Made by a program: the position numbers and the translations under genes. A DNA stretch of 29,877 bases from CAYLYP01 sp964387795 (lineage in GTDB: Bacteria > Bacteroidota > Bacteroidia > Bacteroidales > UBA7960). How positions within the stretch are numbered: position 1 is the first letter of the stretch; each line of letters starts with the position of its first letter. Below the pieces are notes generated by a model, which saw nothing but the letters and a program-made list of their open reading frames with translations, did not search any database and had not been told where the DNA came from. The stretch lies in the NCBI GenBank assembly GCA_964387795.1, contig CAYLYP010000035.1:1-29877 (forward strand). The letters run 5' to 3'. Positions 10,094 to 17,819 of this stretch are shown piece after piece.

Positions 10094-10136
10094 GAAGAGG
10101 GCTTTAATGATTATTCTTTTGATTTTTTTATTTACT

Positions 10137-10144
10137 CAAAGATA
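10137..10144 (-). promoter_or_regulatory. Candidate -7 promoter element for paralogue B
   Basis: The plus strand reads CAAAGATA, which is TATCTTTG on the minus strand and matches the Bacteroidota -7 consensus TAnnTTTG. It lies 44 bp before the ATG at 10093. No good TTTG -33 box was found at the expected distance, so this is tentative. Confidence 0.35.
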
Positions 10145-10509
10145 GAGATAATACCCCTATTTAATAGCTAAAAAAGCTAAAATACATCAGAGTTTGCAAA
10201 AGTATCATTTGCCATATTATTTTTAATATCTTATTGACCAATATGACAATCTAAACAAAAGCAAGGCAAACAAACAGCTTAATACCTGGCAGTTAGCTTT
10301 TGTATATTTAATAAATACACCCATCATTTCTTTCTAATCTATGCCTTCATTTAAGCATAATCGCATGTTTAGCCATTAATTTGTGTCTTCTGAAAAACAC
10401 ATAACAAGCAGAATACATTTCTACAACAGAGCAACAATTTCATACTGCTTGCAAGGATTTACTTTCTGAAACGCTAATATGCCTGTATCTTATTTGCGTT
10501 AGCCTTTAT

Positions 10510-10620
10510 AGCTTCATCTGCTTCGTTGCCATCGTCTCATAGTATTATAATACCATTTTGCCTTGTCGCCTTACTTCTGATACCTTAAAGACTTTTTCAG
10601 CAAACCCTGGTTAAATTAAA
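10510..10620 (+). repeat. Diverged intergenic direct repeat, copy 1
   Basis: About 110 bp resembling 11112-11219 in the same orientation. Shared exact blocks include TTGCCTTGTCGC and CTTAAAGACTTTTTC in the same order and nearly the same spacing, with similar flanks (GCTTC[GT]TTGCCAT and TTAA...TTAAA). No coding sequence or transposase was seen in it. It could be a decayed mobile or dispersed intergenic repeat. Confidence 0.55.
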
Positions 10621-10641
10621 AAAAACCTTTTTAGGGATTTA

Positions 10642-10811
10642 TTAAATTGGGAACACCAGTTCAAACCTTTGGCTTTCTGAGATGTTTTCCAGCTTAATCG
10701 TATTGTCAGGACTTAGGGGCGAATAAAAACTTAAAAAGCACTGAAGGGTATCACCTGGCTGGAGCGGTGGTAGTTAAAGGGACCGTAAAGCCCGTTTTTT
10801 GCCCTTGCCAT
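10642..10811 (-). pseudogene. Short decayed gene remnant (start and end of a lost gene)
   Basis: On the minus strand an ATG at 10811 opens MARAKNGLYGPF, a start resembling short Bacteroidota proteins of the DUF6266 type (MxKxKNGLxG). That frame soon loses coding character. A second frame, starting near LQPGDTLQCFLSFYSP, ends in RFELVFPI and a stop at 10642-10644 and looks like a genuine protein C-terminus. The two parts lie only ~30 bp apart in different frames, so most of the middle of the original gene appears deleted. The family assignment is a guess from memory of the N- and C-terminal patterns; the pseudogene call itself is also uncertain. Confidence 0.35.
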
Positions 10812-10982
10812 AATACTGTAGTTTTAATGAAACTATCATATTTAATTCAAATCTATAAATAGGTTTATGTTTAATTCGTCATTATAATAACGAAACCGGT
10901 ATGCAAATATTATATACTATCCATAAATTAACATTACATTTTAACCGGATTTCAAACGGACTTAAGACGGGCTTGAGCCGCT

Positions 10983-11045
10983 TTCAACCCGGCTCAAACC
11001 CGCCTCAAACCCGCCTCAAACCCGGCTCAACCCCGGCTCAACCCT
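10983..11045 (+). repeat. 11-bp GC-rich tandem repeat, about 5.7 units
   Basis: Successive units TTCAACCCGGC, TCAAACCCGCC, TCAAACCCGCC, TCAAACCCGGC, TCAACCCCGGC and a partial TCAACCC. The block is much more GC-rich than the surrounding DNA. Just before it, GGGCTTGAGCC (10969-10979) can pair with GGCTCAAACCC inside the array with one mismatch, so the start of the array can form a hairpin. An open frame runs through it (10901-11218) but has repeat-driven composition and is not a convincing gene. Confidence 0.8.
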
Positions 11046-11111
11046 TAACATGGTATAAAGAATTTACAATTTTTGATATACGATTTACGATTTCTCACAT
11101 TGGGCTTTCAA

Positions 11112-11219
11112 AGCTTTCATCCTGCTTTGTTGCCATTGGCCCATGGTACTATTATTCAATGTTGCCTTGTCGCATGGCATTTGATATCTTAAAGACTTTT
11201 TCTGCAGGCCTTAATTAAA
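11112..11219 (+). repeat. Diverged intergenic direct repeat, copy 2
   Basis: Second copy of the ~110-bp repeat at 10510-10620, about 600 bp downstream in the same orientation and ending ~117 bp before the dipeptidase gene. The pseudogene remnant and the 11-bp tandem array lie between the two copies. Confidence 0.55.
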
Positions 11220-11336
11220 ACCTCAATCAATAACAATTTAACCAACTTTGTTATATTTTGATTGGTTGAATATTGTTTTATTTGTAAAATCATCGTTACT
11301 TCGCAATAGAAAAAACAACAATAAATATCACATATA

Positions 11337-12791
11337 ATGGGAAAAACAATAGGCCATTTGAAACCAGAAAGGGTATGGCAGTATTTTGAAGAGATATGCC
11401 AGATACCCAGGCCTTCAAAAAAAGAAGAAAAAATTGCAGCTTATTTGGTTGCATTTGCAAAGAAACACCATCTTGATTACATCCAGGACAAAGCAGGCAA
11501 TGTGCTAATACGCAAGGAAGCCAGCAAGGGAATGGAAAACAAGCCCTGGGTTGTTTTGCAAAGCCACATGGATATGGTATGCGAGAAAAATTCAGATGTA
11601 AACTTTAATTTTGACACAGATGCCATTGTTCCACGCATTGATGGCCAATGGGTAAGGGCAACAGGAACTACACTTGGCGCCGATGATGGAATTGGGGTTG
11701 CACTACAACTTGCCATTCTTGAATCAGACACCATTCAACATGGCCCCATCGAATGCTTATTCACAATAGATGAAGAAACAGGCCTTACAGGTGCATTTGC
11801 CCTTGACAGGGAACTTTTAAAAAGCCGTATCCTGTTAAACCTTGATTCGGAGGATGAAGGGGAATTATTTATTGGTTGTGCGGGAGGAAAAGATACCGTT
11901 GCAACTTTTGATTTAATAAAGGATAAGCCCATTGCCAATGGAAAAGCATTTCGTATCCAGGTTAATGGACTCACCGGAGGACATTCAGGAGATGATATCA
12001 ACAAAGGGCGCGGGAACGCAAATAAAGTCCTAAACAGGATTCTCTTTGGAGGACATATCAACCATGGTTTACAACTATCAAATATCGATGGTGGAAACTT
12101 ACGCAATGCCATTGCACGTGAAGCCTTTGCCGAAGTAGTTATCCCTGAGCCACAGATAAACGAGTTTAAAAAATTCTTCTCCCTACTGGCCGCTGATATT
12201 GTTAATGAACAAAAAACGAATGAACCTGATCTTAAAATCACCCTTGAGCCTTGTAACATGCCTCAATGGGTTATGGAAGTTGGCCTTCAGGAGCAACTGG
12301 TTTATTCTCTTTATGCCTGCCCTCATGGTGTGATTGCCATGTCACCCGATATCCCAGGATTGGTTGAAACATCTACCAACCTTGCATCAATAAAAATCAG
12401 GGAAGATAAAATTATTGTCAGCACCAGTCAGCGTTCAAGTGTTGAATCTTCAAAGGAAGACATCTGTAATATGGTTGCCAATGTCTTTCACCTGGCAGGA
12501 GCAGCCGTTAAGCAAGGTGATGGTTATCCGGGCTGGAAACCTGATGTTAACTCAAAAGTTATGAACATCACCCGCAATGCCTATAAAAAACTTTTCGGAC
12601 AGGAACCAAAAGTGCTTGCGATACATGCAGGACTTGAATGTGGGCTTATTGGTGAAAAGTATCCGGGAATGGATATGATTTCTTTTGGCCCTACCATCAA
12701 GGGTGCCCATTCACCAGTTGAAGGTATCCAGATTGATACCGTTCAGAAATTCTATGACCTTACCCTTGAAGTATTAAAGGCAATAGAATAA
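11337..12791 (+). CDS. pepD: Cytosolic aminoacyl-histidine dipeptidase (M20 metallopeptidase)
   Basis: 484 residues, the normal length for PepD/peptidase D. It hydrolyses dipeptides such as carnosine-type Xaa-His using two metal ions, in the cytoplasm; there is no signal peptide. The M20 metal ligands are all visible and keep a constant offset of 3 from my recollection of E. coli PepD numbering: H77 and D79 (SHMDMV), D116 (TLGADDG), E146 with neighbouring E147 (TIDEETG), D170 (LNLDSEDEGE) and H458 (KGAHSPVEG). The dimerisation (lid) domain between about 185 and 370 contains GLTGGHSGDDI. The gene stands alone: upstream is a long gene-free region and downstream a perfect terminator, followed by a convergent operon. 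Substrate range in this organism is not known. Confidence 0.95.
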   Translation: MGKTIGHLKPERVWQYFEEICQIPRPSKKEEKIAAYLVAFAKKHHLDYIQDKAGNVLIRKEASKGMENKPWVVLQSHMDMVCEKNSDVNFNFDTDAIVPRIDGQWVRATGTTLGADDGIGVALQLAILESDTIQHGPIECLFTIDEETGLTGAFALDRELLKSRILLNLDSEDEGELFIGCAGGKDTVATFDLIKDKPIANGKAFRIQVNGLTGGHSGDDINKGRGNANKVLNRILFGGHINHGLQLSNIDGGNLRNAIAREAFAEVVIPEPQINEFKKFFSLLAADIVNEQKTNEPDLKITLEPCNMPQWVMEVGLQEQLVYSLYACPHGVIAMSPDIPGLVETSTNLASIKIREDKIIVSTSQRSSVESSKEDICNMVANVFHLAGAAVKQGDGYPGWKPDVNSKVMNITRNAYKKLFGQEPKVLAIHAGLECGLIGEKYPGMDMISFGPTIKGAHSPVEGIQIDTVQKFYDLTLEVLKAIE

Positions 12792-12810
12792 ATTGATCTT
12801 TTTCCTATTA

Positions 12811-12843
12811 AAAAAACCTTCAATCATGATTGAAGGTTTTTTT
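12811..12843. terminator. Terminator after pepD
   Basis: A perfect palindrome AAAAAACCTTCAATCATG... with mirrored arm GATTGAAGG and then seven T. It lies 20 bp past the pepD stop. The A-run before it means it could also act on the opposite strand. Confidence 0.88.
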
Positions 12844-12894
12844 ATTATAAATTCGGTTTATAACTTCAATAGGAAGGTTTTTAAATTAATAGAA

Positions 12895-12930
12895 AAGCCG
12901 GCATCTGTAGAAAAAACAGATGCCGGCTTA
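12895..12930 (-). terminator. Terminator of the redox/arsenical-type cluster
   Basis: A 14-bp stem (AAGCCGGCATCTGT paired with ACAGATGCCGGCTT) with a 7-base loop, about 34 bp past the stop of the DoxX-like gene on the minus strand. The following T-run (read on the minus strand, TTTTCTATT) is short but present. Confidence 0.78.
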
Positions 12931-12963
12931 TAAATTATTGTCATTGGATGAAACCCATCTGAC

Positions 12964-14091
12964 CTATTTTTTCAAATACTTTTCTTTAACCTTGCTGAAA
13001 AGAGGAATACTCCTGTGAGGCCATTTTGCAAGCACTACTCCATCCTTGAGTAATAAGAGTCCCGGATTAGACCTAATCATACTTTTAAGTTCTATTTCAT
13101 CGGTTTGATAAAAAGGATAAGCAGTCTGATGTTCATGACGGAAAGCATCAATGGTTGCTGAAGGAGCCGATGTAAGCACAATGAAAGAATAACCTGCTGC
13201 CTCAGCCTCAGACACAAATTCATTAATCTTTACAAATGCCTTTGTATGGGTCTTATTTAAGTCATAAGCCACAAGGATAAACTGATAATCAGGATTATTA
13301 ACAATAGCTTCGGTATAATCATCCCCATATTCATCACATATAGAGAATGATTTTATAGGGGCATCCTTATATTCCTGTTTAACATCTTTACGTTGGGCAA
13401 CAAATTCCCATTTAGAAACCCAAATTGAATCGTTCCATGGATAATTCTCAGCAGGATATTCTTTGGTTTCGCCAGTTTCTTTGTTTTTATAAACAAGGTA
13501 AATATCTGCTATTTCAGGGGTTGGGGTTACCAATTCAGATATTTTATTGCCCACTTTCCAGGGAAGGAAATCAATAAGGGGCAAATACCTGAGGCAATAA
13601 ACTGAAAGCAGGATGCTAAAAGCAAGCAATGCTGCTGCCAGTATCCAGTCTTTTTTTATTGAAAGCAAAGGTTTAAAATCTTTTCGGCGTATAAACAGAA
13701 ATATTGCTGCAGCAAAGAAGATAAGGTTCTTATAAAAAGTCTGCCAGTTTGTCAGTACAATAGCATCACCAAAACAACCACAATCACTCACCGGGTTAAA
13801 GATTGCAAGGTAAAGGGTAAGGGGAGTAAAAAAAGCCATAAAAATCAAGCATCCCAGGGTTGAATATTTCATCTGCACCCTAAGGAGCAATGCAAGCCCA
13901 ACTATCAGTTCAAATGCACTCATGATGATTGCCAGAGGTAATGCGAGGCCAATCATGAAATCCATATTAAAAGCCGTAAAATAGTCAGTGAATTTATAAG
14001 TACTGCCAAGAGGGTCAATAGCTTTAACAAATCCGCTAAACGTAAAAACAATACCTAAAAGGATTCTACAAATTTGGGCAAGGATTTTCAT
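12964..14091 (-). CDS. DoxX/MauE-like membrane protein with C-terminal thioredoxin-like domain (BT_3928 type)
   Basis: I start this at the ATG at 14091 (375 residues); an in-frame TTG at 14100 would add three residues but ATG fits the family start better. The N-terminal half has about four membrane helices of the DoxX/MauE kind (FSGFVKAIDPLGS near residue 20) and a conserved cysteine pair in SDCGCFGD (C104, C106), also seen in MauE-like redox-associated proteins. A fifth helix (about 150-170) leads to a C-terminal domain (about 220-375) with thioredoxin-like fold character but no CxxC. The pair could exchange electrons with quinone or with periplasmic thiol proteins; this is inference. It is last in the cluster, 35 bp after the rhodanese gene, so co-transcription is likely. 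BT_3928-type proteins also occur outside such clusters, so a housekeeping role is possible. Confidence 0.82.
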   Translation of the reverse strand: MKILAQICRILLGIVFTFSGFVKAIDPLGSTYKFTDYFTAFNMDFMIGLALPLAIIMSAFELIVGLALLLRVQMKYSTLGCLIFMAFFTPLTLYLAIFNPVSDCGCFGDAIVLTNWQTFYKNLIFFAAAIFLFIRRKDFKPLLSIKKDWILAAALLAFSILLSVYCLRYLPLIDFLPWKVGNKISELVTPTPEIADIYLVYKNKETGETKEYPAENYPWNDSIWVSKWEFVAQRKDVKQEYKDAPIKSFSICDEYGDDYTEAIVNNPDYQFILVAYDLNKTHTKAFVKINEFVSEAEAAGYSFIVLTSAPSATIDAFRHEHQTAYPFYQTDEIELKSMIRSNPGLLLLKDGVVLAKWPHRSIPLFSKVKEKYLKK

Positions 14092-14126
14092 AGTTTTCAA
14101 TTAAGGGTTAATGCTTATGATTATTT

Positions 14127-14489
14127 TTATTCCTCGGTAGGGGTGCAACAACAGGAACAAACATGGCCAGAAGATGAATGGTCAGTGATAGGAAAGCCTT
14201 CCATCTGCCATTGAAGGATTCCTCCGTCAAGTGCATAAACGTGTTCAAACCCATTTTGGTTCAACCAATTGGCAACTTTTGAGCTTCTGACTCCAATGGC
14301 ACAGGCGACAATAAGTTTCTTCCCTTCAGGAAAATCCGGCTTATTGTTTGGGAATTCATTAAAGGGCCAATGAACCACACAAGGGACATCAAAACCTTTA
14401 TCCTTTAGTTCCAGTTCTTCACGAACATCTATAAGTACAGCATCCTGGCTAAGTATTAGGAATGCATCCTTAGGTGAAATATCGATCAT
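14127..14489 (-). CDS. Rhodanese-like sulfurtransferase with cysteine-rich tail
   Basis: A single rhodanese domain of 120 residues counted from the ATG at 14489; an in-frame TTG at 14507 would add six. The CH2 motifs are clear: VLIDVREE near the start and the active-site loop VACAIGVRSSK, with C63 as the sulfur-accepting cysteine, then LDGGILQW. There is no signal peptide, so it should act in the cytoplasm. Beyond the domain is a short tail GHVCSCCCTPTEE with four cysteines (C111, C113, C114, C115), unusual for a stand-alone rhodanese and able in principle to bind a soft metal or carry persulfide. It lies 42 bp downstream of the permease gene in the same cluster, suggesting a link to thiol or metalloid handling. 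The sulfur donor and acceptor are unknown. Confidence 0.88.
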   Translation of the reverse strand: MIDISPKDAFLILSQDAVLIDVREELELKDKGFDVPCVVHWPFNEFPNNKPDFPEGKKLIVACAIGVRSSKVANWLNQNGFEHVYALDGGILQWQMEGFPITDHSSSGHVCSCCCTPTEE

Positions 14490-14531
14490 TTTTTTATTGG
14501 TTTTCAATTTTCAGCCATCAAAATTACGAAA

Positions 14532-15833
14532 TCAAAACAATAATCCATAAAATAATCCTGAAATGGTTGCCATTACAACAACTAAAGAAACAAATACAAT
14601 AGTTTTCTTAGTTCCGATGATACTTCTTATTACAAGCATATTTGGAAGGGAAAGGGCAGGGCCTGCCAATAGCAATGCAAGTGCTGGTCCTTTTCCCATC
14701 CCACTGCTAATTAAACCCTGAACAATTGGCACTTCGGTAAGAGTTGCAAAATACATAAAAGCCCCAAAGATAGAAGCAAAAAAATTAGATGCCAACGAAT
14801 TGCCTCCGACCAACGATGCAACCCATTCGTTGGGAATGATACCCTGAGCCCCGCCTGGGGAGCCTAAAAGCAAACCTGCAATCAAAACACCTGCACCAAG
14901 TAATGGGAAAATCTGTTTGGCAAATCCCCATGTTGAATAAGTCCATTCCCTTGGTTCCCCACCATTAAAAAGAGTAATCATCGTGAGGGCAAGAAAACCG
15001 GTCGAGAAAGGGATTAAAGGATTGTTTGGAAAAATAAAAGCAAGTGCAATCACAGAGGCTGCTGATAATAAAACATATAAAGCTTTTACTTTAAGGATAT
15101 AAACCAATGAAAAAGCAAATAACACACCAAAAACAGAAGTGATTATCCATTTGCTCTCCCATAGTGAATACCAAAAACCAGTTTCATTACCCGGCTTTCC
15201 CCAATTGGCAAACACAAGGACACCTACAAGAGAGAAAAAGTGAAGGACTGTTTGCCACATTGGCCTTGCCTCAGGTAGAACCGGAAAATTCATTTGTTCT
15301 TTTGCCTTTTCTTTCTCTTCCTTTCGGAAAATGAAAGCCATGAGCAAACCTATTACAATACTAAAAACTACAGCACCAATTATTCTGGCAAGCCCCATTT
15401 CAAAACCAAGGATACGGGCTGTAAGGATGATGGCAAGAATGTTGATGGCAGGCCCTGAATACAAAAATGCTATAGCAGGCCCAAGCCCTGCACCCCTTTT
15501 ATGGATGCCTGAAAACATAGGCAAAATTGTACATGAGCATACAGCAAGTATTGTTCCTGAAACAGAAGCCACCAAATACGCTTTCCATTTCACTGCTTTT
15601 GCCCCGAAGTATTTAATGACAGAGCCCTGGCTCACAAAGACAGAGATAAGGCCAGCAATAAAAAATGCAGGGATCAGGCAAAGCAAAACATGTTCCCTGG
15701 CATACCATTTAACAAGTTCCAAAGCCCCAATGACAGCATCCCTGAATACAGAATTCTCGATAGGTAAAAAATAAGCAAACAGAAAAAAACCTGCCAGCCA
15801 GAGAAGTATTTTTATTTCTTTTTTTGGTTCCAT
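14532..15833 (-). CDS. ArsP-type permease (UPF0718/DUF318 family)
   Basis: 433 residues with about ten hydrophobic segments. It matches the ArsP_1/YraQ permease family: the hallmark loop LAVCSCTILPMFSGIHKRGAGLGPA is intact (C99 and C101), followed by FLYSGPAINI, and a second repeat-like half ends in ALLLAGPALSLPNMLVI. Characterised members export trivalent organoarsenicals (ArsP) or are tied to Cu/Zn or other soft-metal efflux, with the CxC cysteines proposed to carry the thiophilic ion. It is longer than Campylobacter ArsP (about 315 residues) and closer to the longer subfamily. It lies 194 bp downstream of the CcdA-like gene, so it could have its own promoter, though I found no clear one. 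The substrate is inferred from its ArsR-linked neighbourhood. Confidence 0.85.
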   Translation of the reverse strand: MEPKKEIKILLWLAGFFLFAYFLPIENSVFRDAVIGALELVKWYAREHVLLCLIPAFFIAGLISVFVSQGSVIKYFGAKAVKWKAYLVASVSGTILAVCSCTILPMFSGIHKRGAGLGPAIAFLYSGPAINILAIILTARILGFEMGLARIIGAVVFSIVIGLLMAFIFRKEEKEKAKEQMNFPVLPEARPMWQTVLHFFSLVGVLVFANWGKPGNETGFWYSLWESKWIITSVFGVLFAFSLVYILKVKALYVLLSAASVIALAFIFPNNPLIPFSTGFLALTMITLFNGGEPREWTYSTWGFAKQIFPLLGAGVLIAGLLLGSPGGAQGIIPNEWVASLVGGNSLASNFFASIFGAFMYFATLTEVPIVQGLISSGMGKGPALALLLAGPALSLPNMLVIRSIIGTKKTIVFVSLVVVMATISGLFYGLLF

Positions 15834-16027
15834 AATTTTCTAAAAATTGAATGCAGTTTTTATCTCTGAAAAGTATTCAGAGCAAGCTTAACCGAAAAAC
15901 CATTTATTACGCAATATCCAATATGGCACACTGAATAAATTGGTACTTAATCAACATTAGATGCCATTATTAAGAAAAACAAAATGGATATTGAGCATCA
16001 TTAAAAGCAAATTTTAGCCAGATAGCC

Positions 16028-16735
16028 CTACGACATCAGAAACATGATAACATAGTAAATTCCAACAAGGATAAATATTATGGCAACAATCTTTCTGAAC
16101 CAATACTCAAAGGTTTTAAGCTTATTGTAAAAATTCCCAAGCTTAGCAATGCCAAAAGCAAGTAGCCAGGCAATAATGATGACGGGCAATCCGGTAGCAA
16201 AAGCAAATACAAGGGGAAGCCAAAGTCCATCAGGGGAAGCTATAGTAATAGGGATAAGCATCCCAAAATACAACACCCCGCTATAAGGACAAAATGCAAG
16301 AGCAAAAATCATCCCAAGCAGAACAGCATTCCACCATGAACCTTTACTTTTTGAGCCAGAAAGTTTATCCTGCCATTTTCCATTTCCAAAAGAAAACTTA
16401 ACAGGAATAATATCCAGCATAAAAATCCCAATGATAATCAGGAGAGGTCCCAGAAAGCGTTCACCATATTTTTGGAAGAACCCGCCTATCTGAAAGGTGC
16501 TTGCCCCAAAGAAAAGGATAATCCCAATGGCGGTATAGCTGATTGCCCTTCCCATCGTATAGAATAAACCATTATAAAATATACGCTTTTTATTTTCAAG
16601 GTCTTTGCTTATAAAAGCTGTAGCAGTTATATTGGTTGCAAGGGGACAAGGGCTTATGGCTGTCATCAGGCCAAGGATAAAGGCTGTGATGAAAGGCGTA
16701 TTTGTATTATCAAGGATACTGTATAGAAATTCCAT
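16028..16735 (-). CDS. CcdA/DsbD-type transmembrane protein, ArsG-like
   Basis: 235 residues with six predicted membrane helices in two three-helix halves, the fold of CcdA and the DsbD core. The two redox cysteines are in place: C30 in helix 1 (AISPCPLATN) and C149 in helix 4 (ALAFCPYSGV). In CcdA/DsbD such a pair passes electrons from cytoplasmic thioredoxin to periplasmic acceptors. Close homologues in Bacteroidota are often labelled ArsG-family aromatic arsenical efflux permeases, so either thiol electron transfer or export is possible. The gene is 4 bp after the thioredoxin-like lipoprotein gene and in the same cluster as a mini-thioredoxin, which supports electron transfer. Which activity dominates cannot be settled from sequence. 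Confidence 0.85.
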   Translation of the reverse strand: MEFLYSILDNTNTPFITAFILGLMTAISPCPLATNITATAFISKDLENKKRIFYNGLFYTMGRAISYTAIGIILFFGASTFQIGGFFQKYGERFLGPLLIIIGIFMLDIIPVKFSFGNGKWQDKLSGSKSKGSWWNAVLLGMIFALAFCPYSGVLYFGMLIPITIASPDGLWLPLVFAFATGLPVIIIAWLLAFGIAKLGNFYNKLKTFEYWFRKIVAIIFILVGIYYVIMFLMS

Positions 16736-16739
16736 ACTT

Positions 16740-17219
16740 TTACTTGTTCAGGGCTTCTTCTATTGCTGCCTTTAATACAGAAATAAATTGTGATTCATCA
16801 TTAAGGGCATAGCGGAAACCATCACCTGTTAAGTCATTGACCACTTCTTTTTTATCCTTGTCTAAATAAATTACGAGGAGTGTTGGGCCAATAGCCTGGT
16901 ATTTTTCTGTTATTTCTTTGTTTGCAGGCTCTTCAATATTCAGGACACTAAAAAGGATTTCCTTCTTTTCCAACTGGGATTTAAAATAGGTATCAATAGT
17001 TTTCCTTGTACCTGCTTCAATAGCATTACATGAAGGGCAACGATTGGTAGCATGAAGGTAAAAAACCTGTATCTGCCCCTGGCCTATTGCCAGTCCAGTA
17101 TTATTTTCTTCTGCCCCATCTTTTGATTCATTGGGTTTAGCGCCCCCACAAGCAGAAAAAAGTATTGAAAGCAGCATTGTTGCGCTTAAAAAGGTCATTT
17201 TTAGATTCGTAAGTTTCAT
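16740..17219 (-). CDS. Thioredoxin-like periplasmic lipoprotein (CPSC motif)
   Basis: 159 residues. A lipoprotein signal peptide ends in LFSAC with the lipidated C24. After a low-complexity linker (25-45) comes a thioredoxin-like domain starting QVFYLHATNRCPSCNAIE, with redox cysteines C61 and C64, and ending in an amphipathic helix. It is clearly related to the product of 17820-18248, which shares V-[FY]-Y-[FL]-H-x-T-x-R-C-x-x-C. Such proteins are often annotated with a 'nitrophorin' label in Bacteroidota ars clusters; I see no evidence of haem binding. Position between the mini-thioredoxin and the CcdA-like gene (gaps of 36 and 4 bp) makes it a likely periplasmic partner of the membrane protein, anchored to a membrane by lipid. 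Confidence 0.82.
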   Translation of the reverse strand: MKLTNLKMTFLSATMLLSILFSACGGAKPNESKDGAEENNTGLAIGQGQIQVFYLHATNRCPSCNAIEAGTRKTIDTYFKSQLEKKEILFSVLNIEEPANKEITEKYQAIGPTLLVIYLDKDKKEVVNDLTGDGFRYALNDESQFISVLKAAIEEALNK

Positions 17220-17255
17220 AAAATCAAACTTGGAGTTGGTTAATACAAAGAAAAA

Positions 17256-17495
17256 CTATATATGTTTTGACAAGATTTCCCTGAGTTCTTTTTCAGAAGG
17301 CAAGCGTCCACTCATGGCTACTTTGCCATCTACTACCAGGCCGGGAGTGCGCATGATACCATAAGACATGATATTCATAATATCTTCTTCTTTGGTAATA
17401 GTAGCATCAATGTTAAGCTCAGTTACCATATCCCGGACAAGCTTTTCAAGGGTTTTACATGTGGGGCATCCGGTGCCCAAAACTTTTATTTCCAT
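17256..17495 (-). CDS. Mini-thioredoxin (redox-active disulfide protein type, GCPTC)
   Basis: 79 residues from the ATG at 17495. A longer frame starting at 17531 would overlap the ArsR gene and add a non-conserved N-terminus; the shorter start puts the strand-CxxC-helix at the usual place (MEIKVLGTGCPTCK, C10 and C13) and leaves a sensible 16-bp gap after arsR. The cis-proline loop (RTPGLVVDG) is present. No signal peptide, so it acts in the cytoplasm, where it could be reduced by thioredoxin reductase and in turn reduce the CcdA-like protein. The small size is normal for the thioredoxin_3/redox-active disulfide protein 2 family. Confidence 0.88.
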   Translation of the reverse strand: MEIKVLGTGCPTCKTLEKLVRDMVTELNIDATITKEEDIMNIMSYGIMRTPGLVVDGKVAMSGRLPSEKELREILSKHI

Positions 17496-17511
17496 TTTAA
17501 AAGCATTTAGG

Positions 17512-17817
17512 TTATTTAAAAAACTCTTCAAACATTTTCCTGGCCAATTCCCAATTCTGGCGATTAATACAGTATTTCACACTGGGGGGGGTAATATTTC
17601 CCTGAACAAGGCCTGCATCTTTCAGTTCCTTTAAGTGCTGGGAAACTGTTGCCTGTGCCAAAGGAAGTTCTTTGACCATATCATTACAGATACAGGTATT
17701 TCTGGCTGCCAATAGCTTTAAAATAGCAATACGTGCAGGATGGGCAAGGGCTTTTGCAAAGCGTGCCATCTCTTTTTCGTGTTCGCTATAATCAAGCTGA
17801 AATTCGTTTTCTATCAT
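17512..17817 (-). CDS. arsR: ArsR/SmtB-family metalloregulator
   Basis: 101 residues, a winged helix-turn-helix repressor. The recognition region LAQATVSQHLKELKDAGLV (about 53-71) is typical of the family, followed by a short wing. A CxC pair (C42 and C44 in NTCICNDMV) sits at the start of the DNA-binding helix pair, the location of the As(III)/Sb(III) or Cd/Pb thiol site in E. coli ArsR and CadC; the third ArsR cysteine is not seen at the equivalent place. It likely releases DNA on binding a soft metalloid and so derepresses the cluster. It is the second gene, 2 bp after the first thioredoxin-like gene. Candidate operators lie upstream of that first gene at 18310-18352. The actual inducer is an inference. 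Confidence 0.9.
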   Translation of the reverse strand: MIENEFQLDYSEHEKEMARFAKALAHPARIAILKLLAARNTCICNDMVKELPLAQATVSQHLKELKDAGLVQGNITPPSVKYCINRQNWELARKMFEEFFK

Positions 17818-17819
17818 GT

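Noticed and set aside
10983..11045. CRISPR array
   Set aside because: The 11-bp units are directly adjacent with no spacers and no cas genes nearby.
10901..11218. A 105-codon open frame on the plus strand
   Set aside because: It runs through the 11-bp tandem repeat and the second direct repeat; its composition follows the repeats and it has no recognisable domain.
11735..12259. A 174-codon open frame on the minus strand
   Set aside because: It lies wholly antisense to pepD, whose product is a clear full-length enzyme; the antisense frame has serine/proline-rich shadow composition.
15331..15774. A 147-codon open frame on the plus strand
   Set aside because: It is antisense to the ArsP-type permease and shows no domain of its own.
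15834..16027. A separate promoter or regulatory element before the permease gene
   Set aside because: CAATATCC (about 15912) and GGATATTG (about 15985) form a distant inverted repeat, but no TAnnTTTG element with a -33 partner was found on the minus strand, so no site is called.
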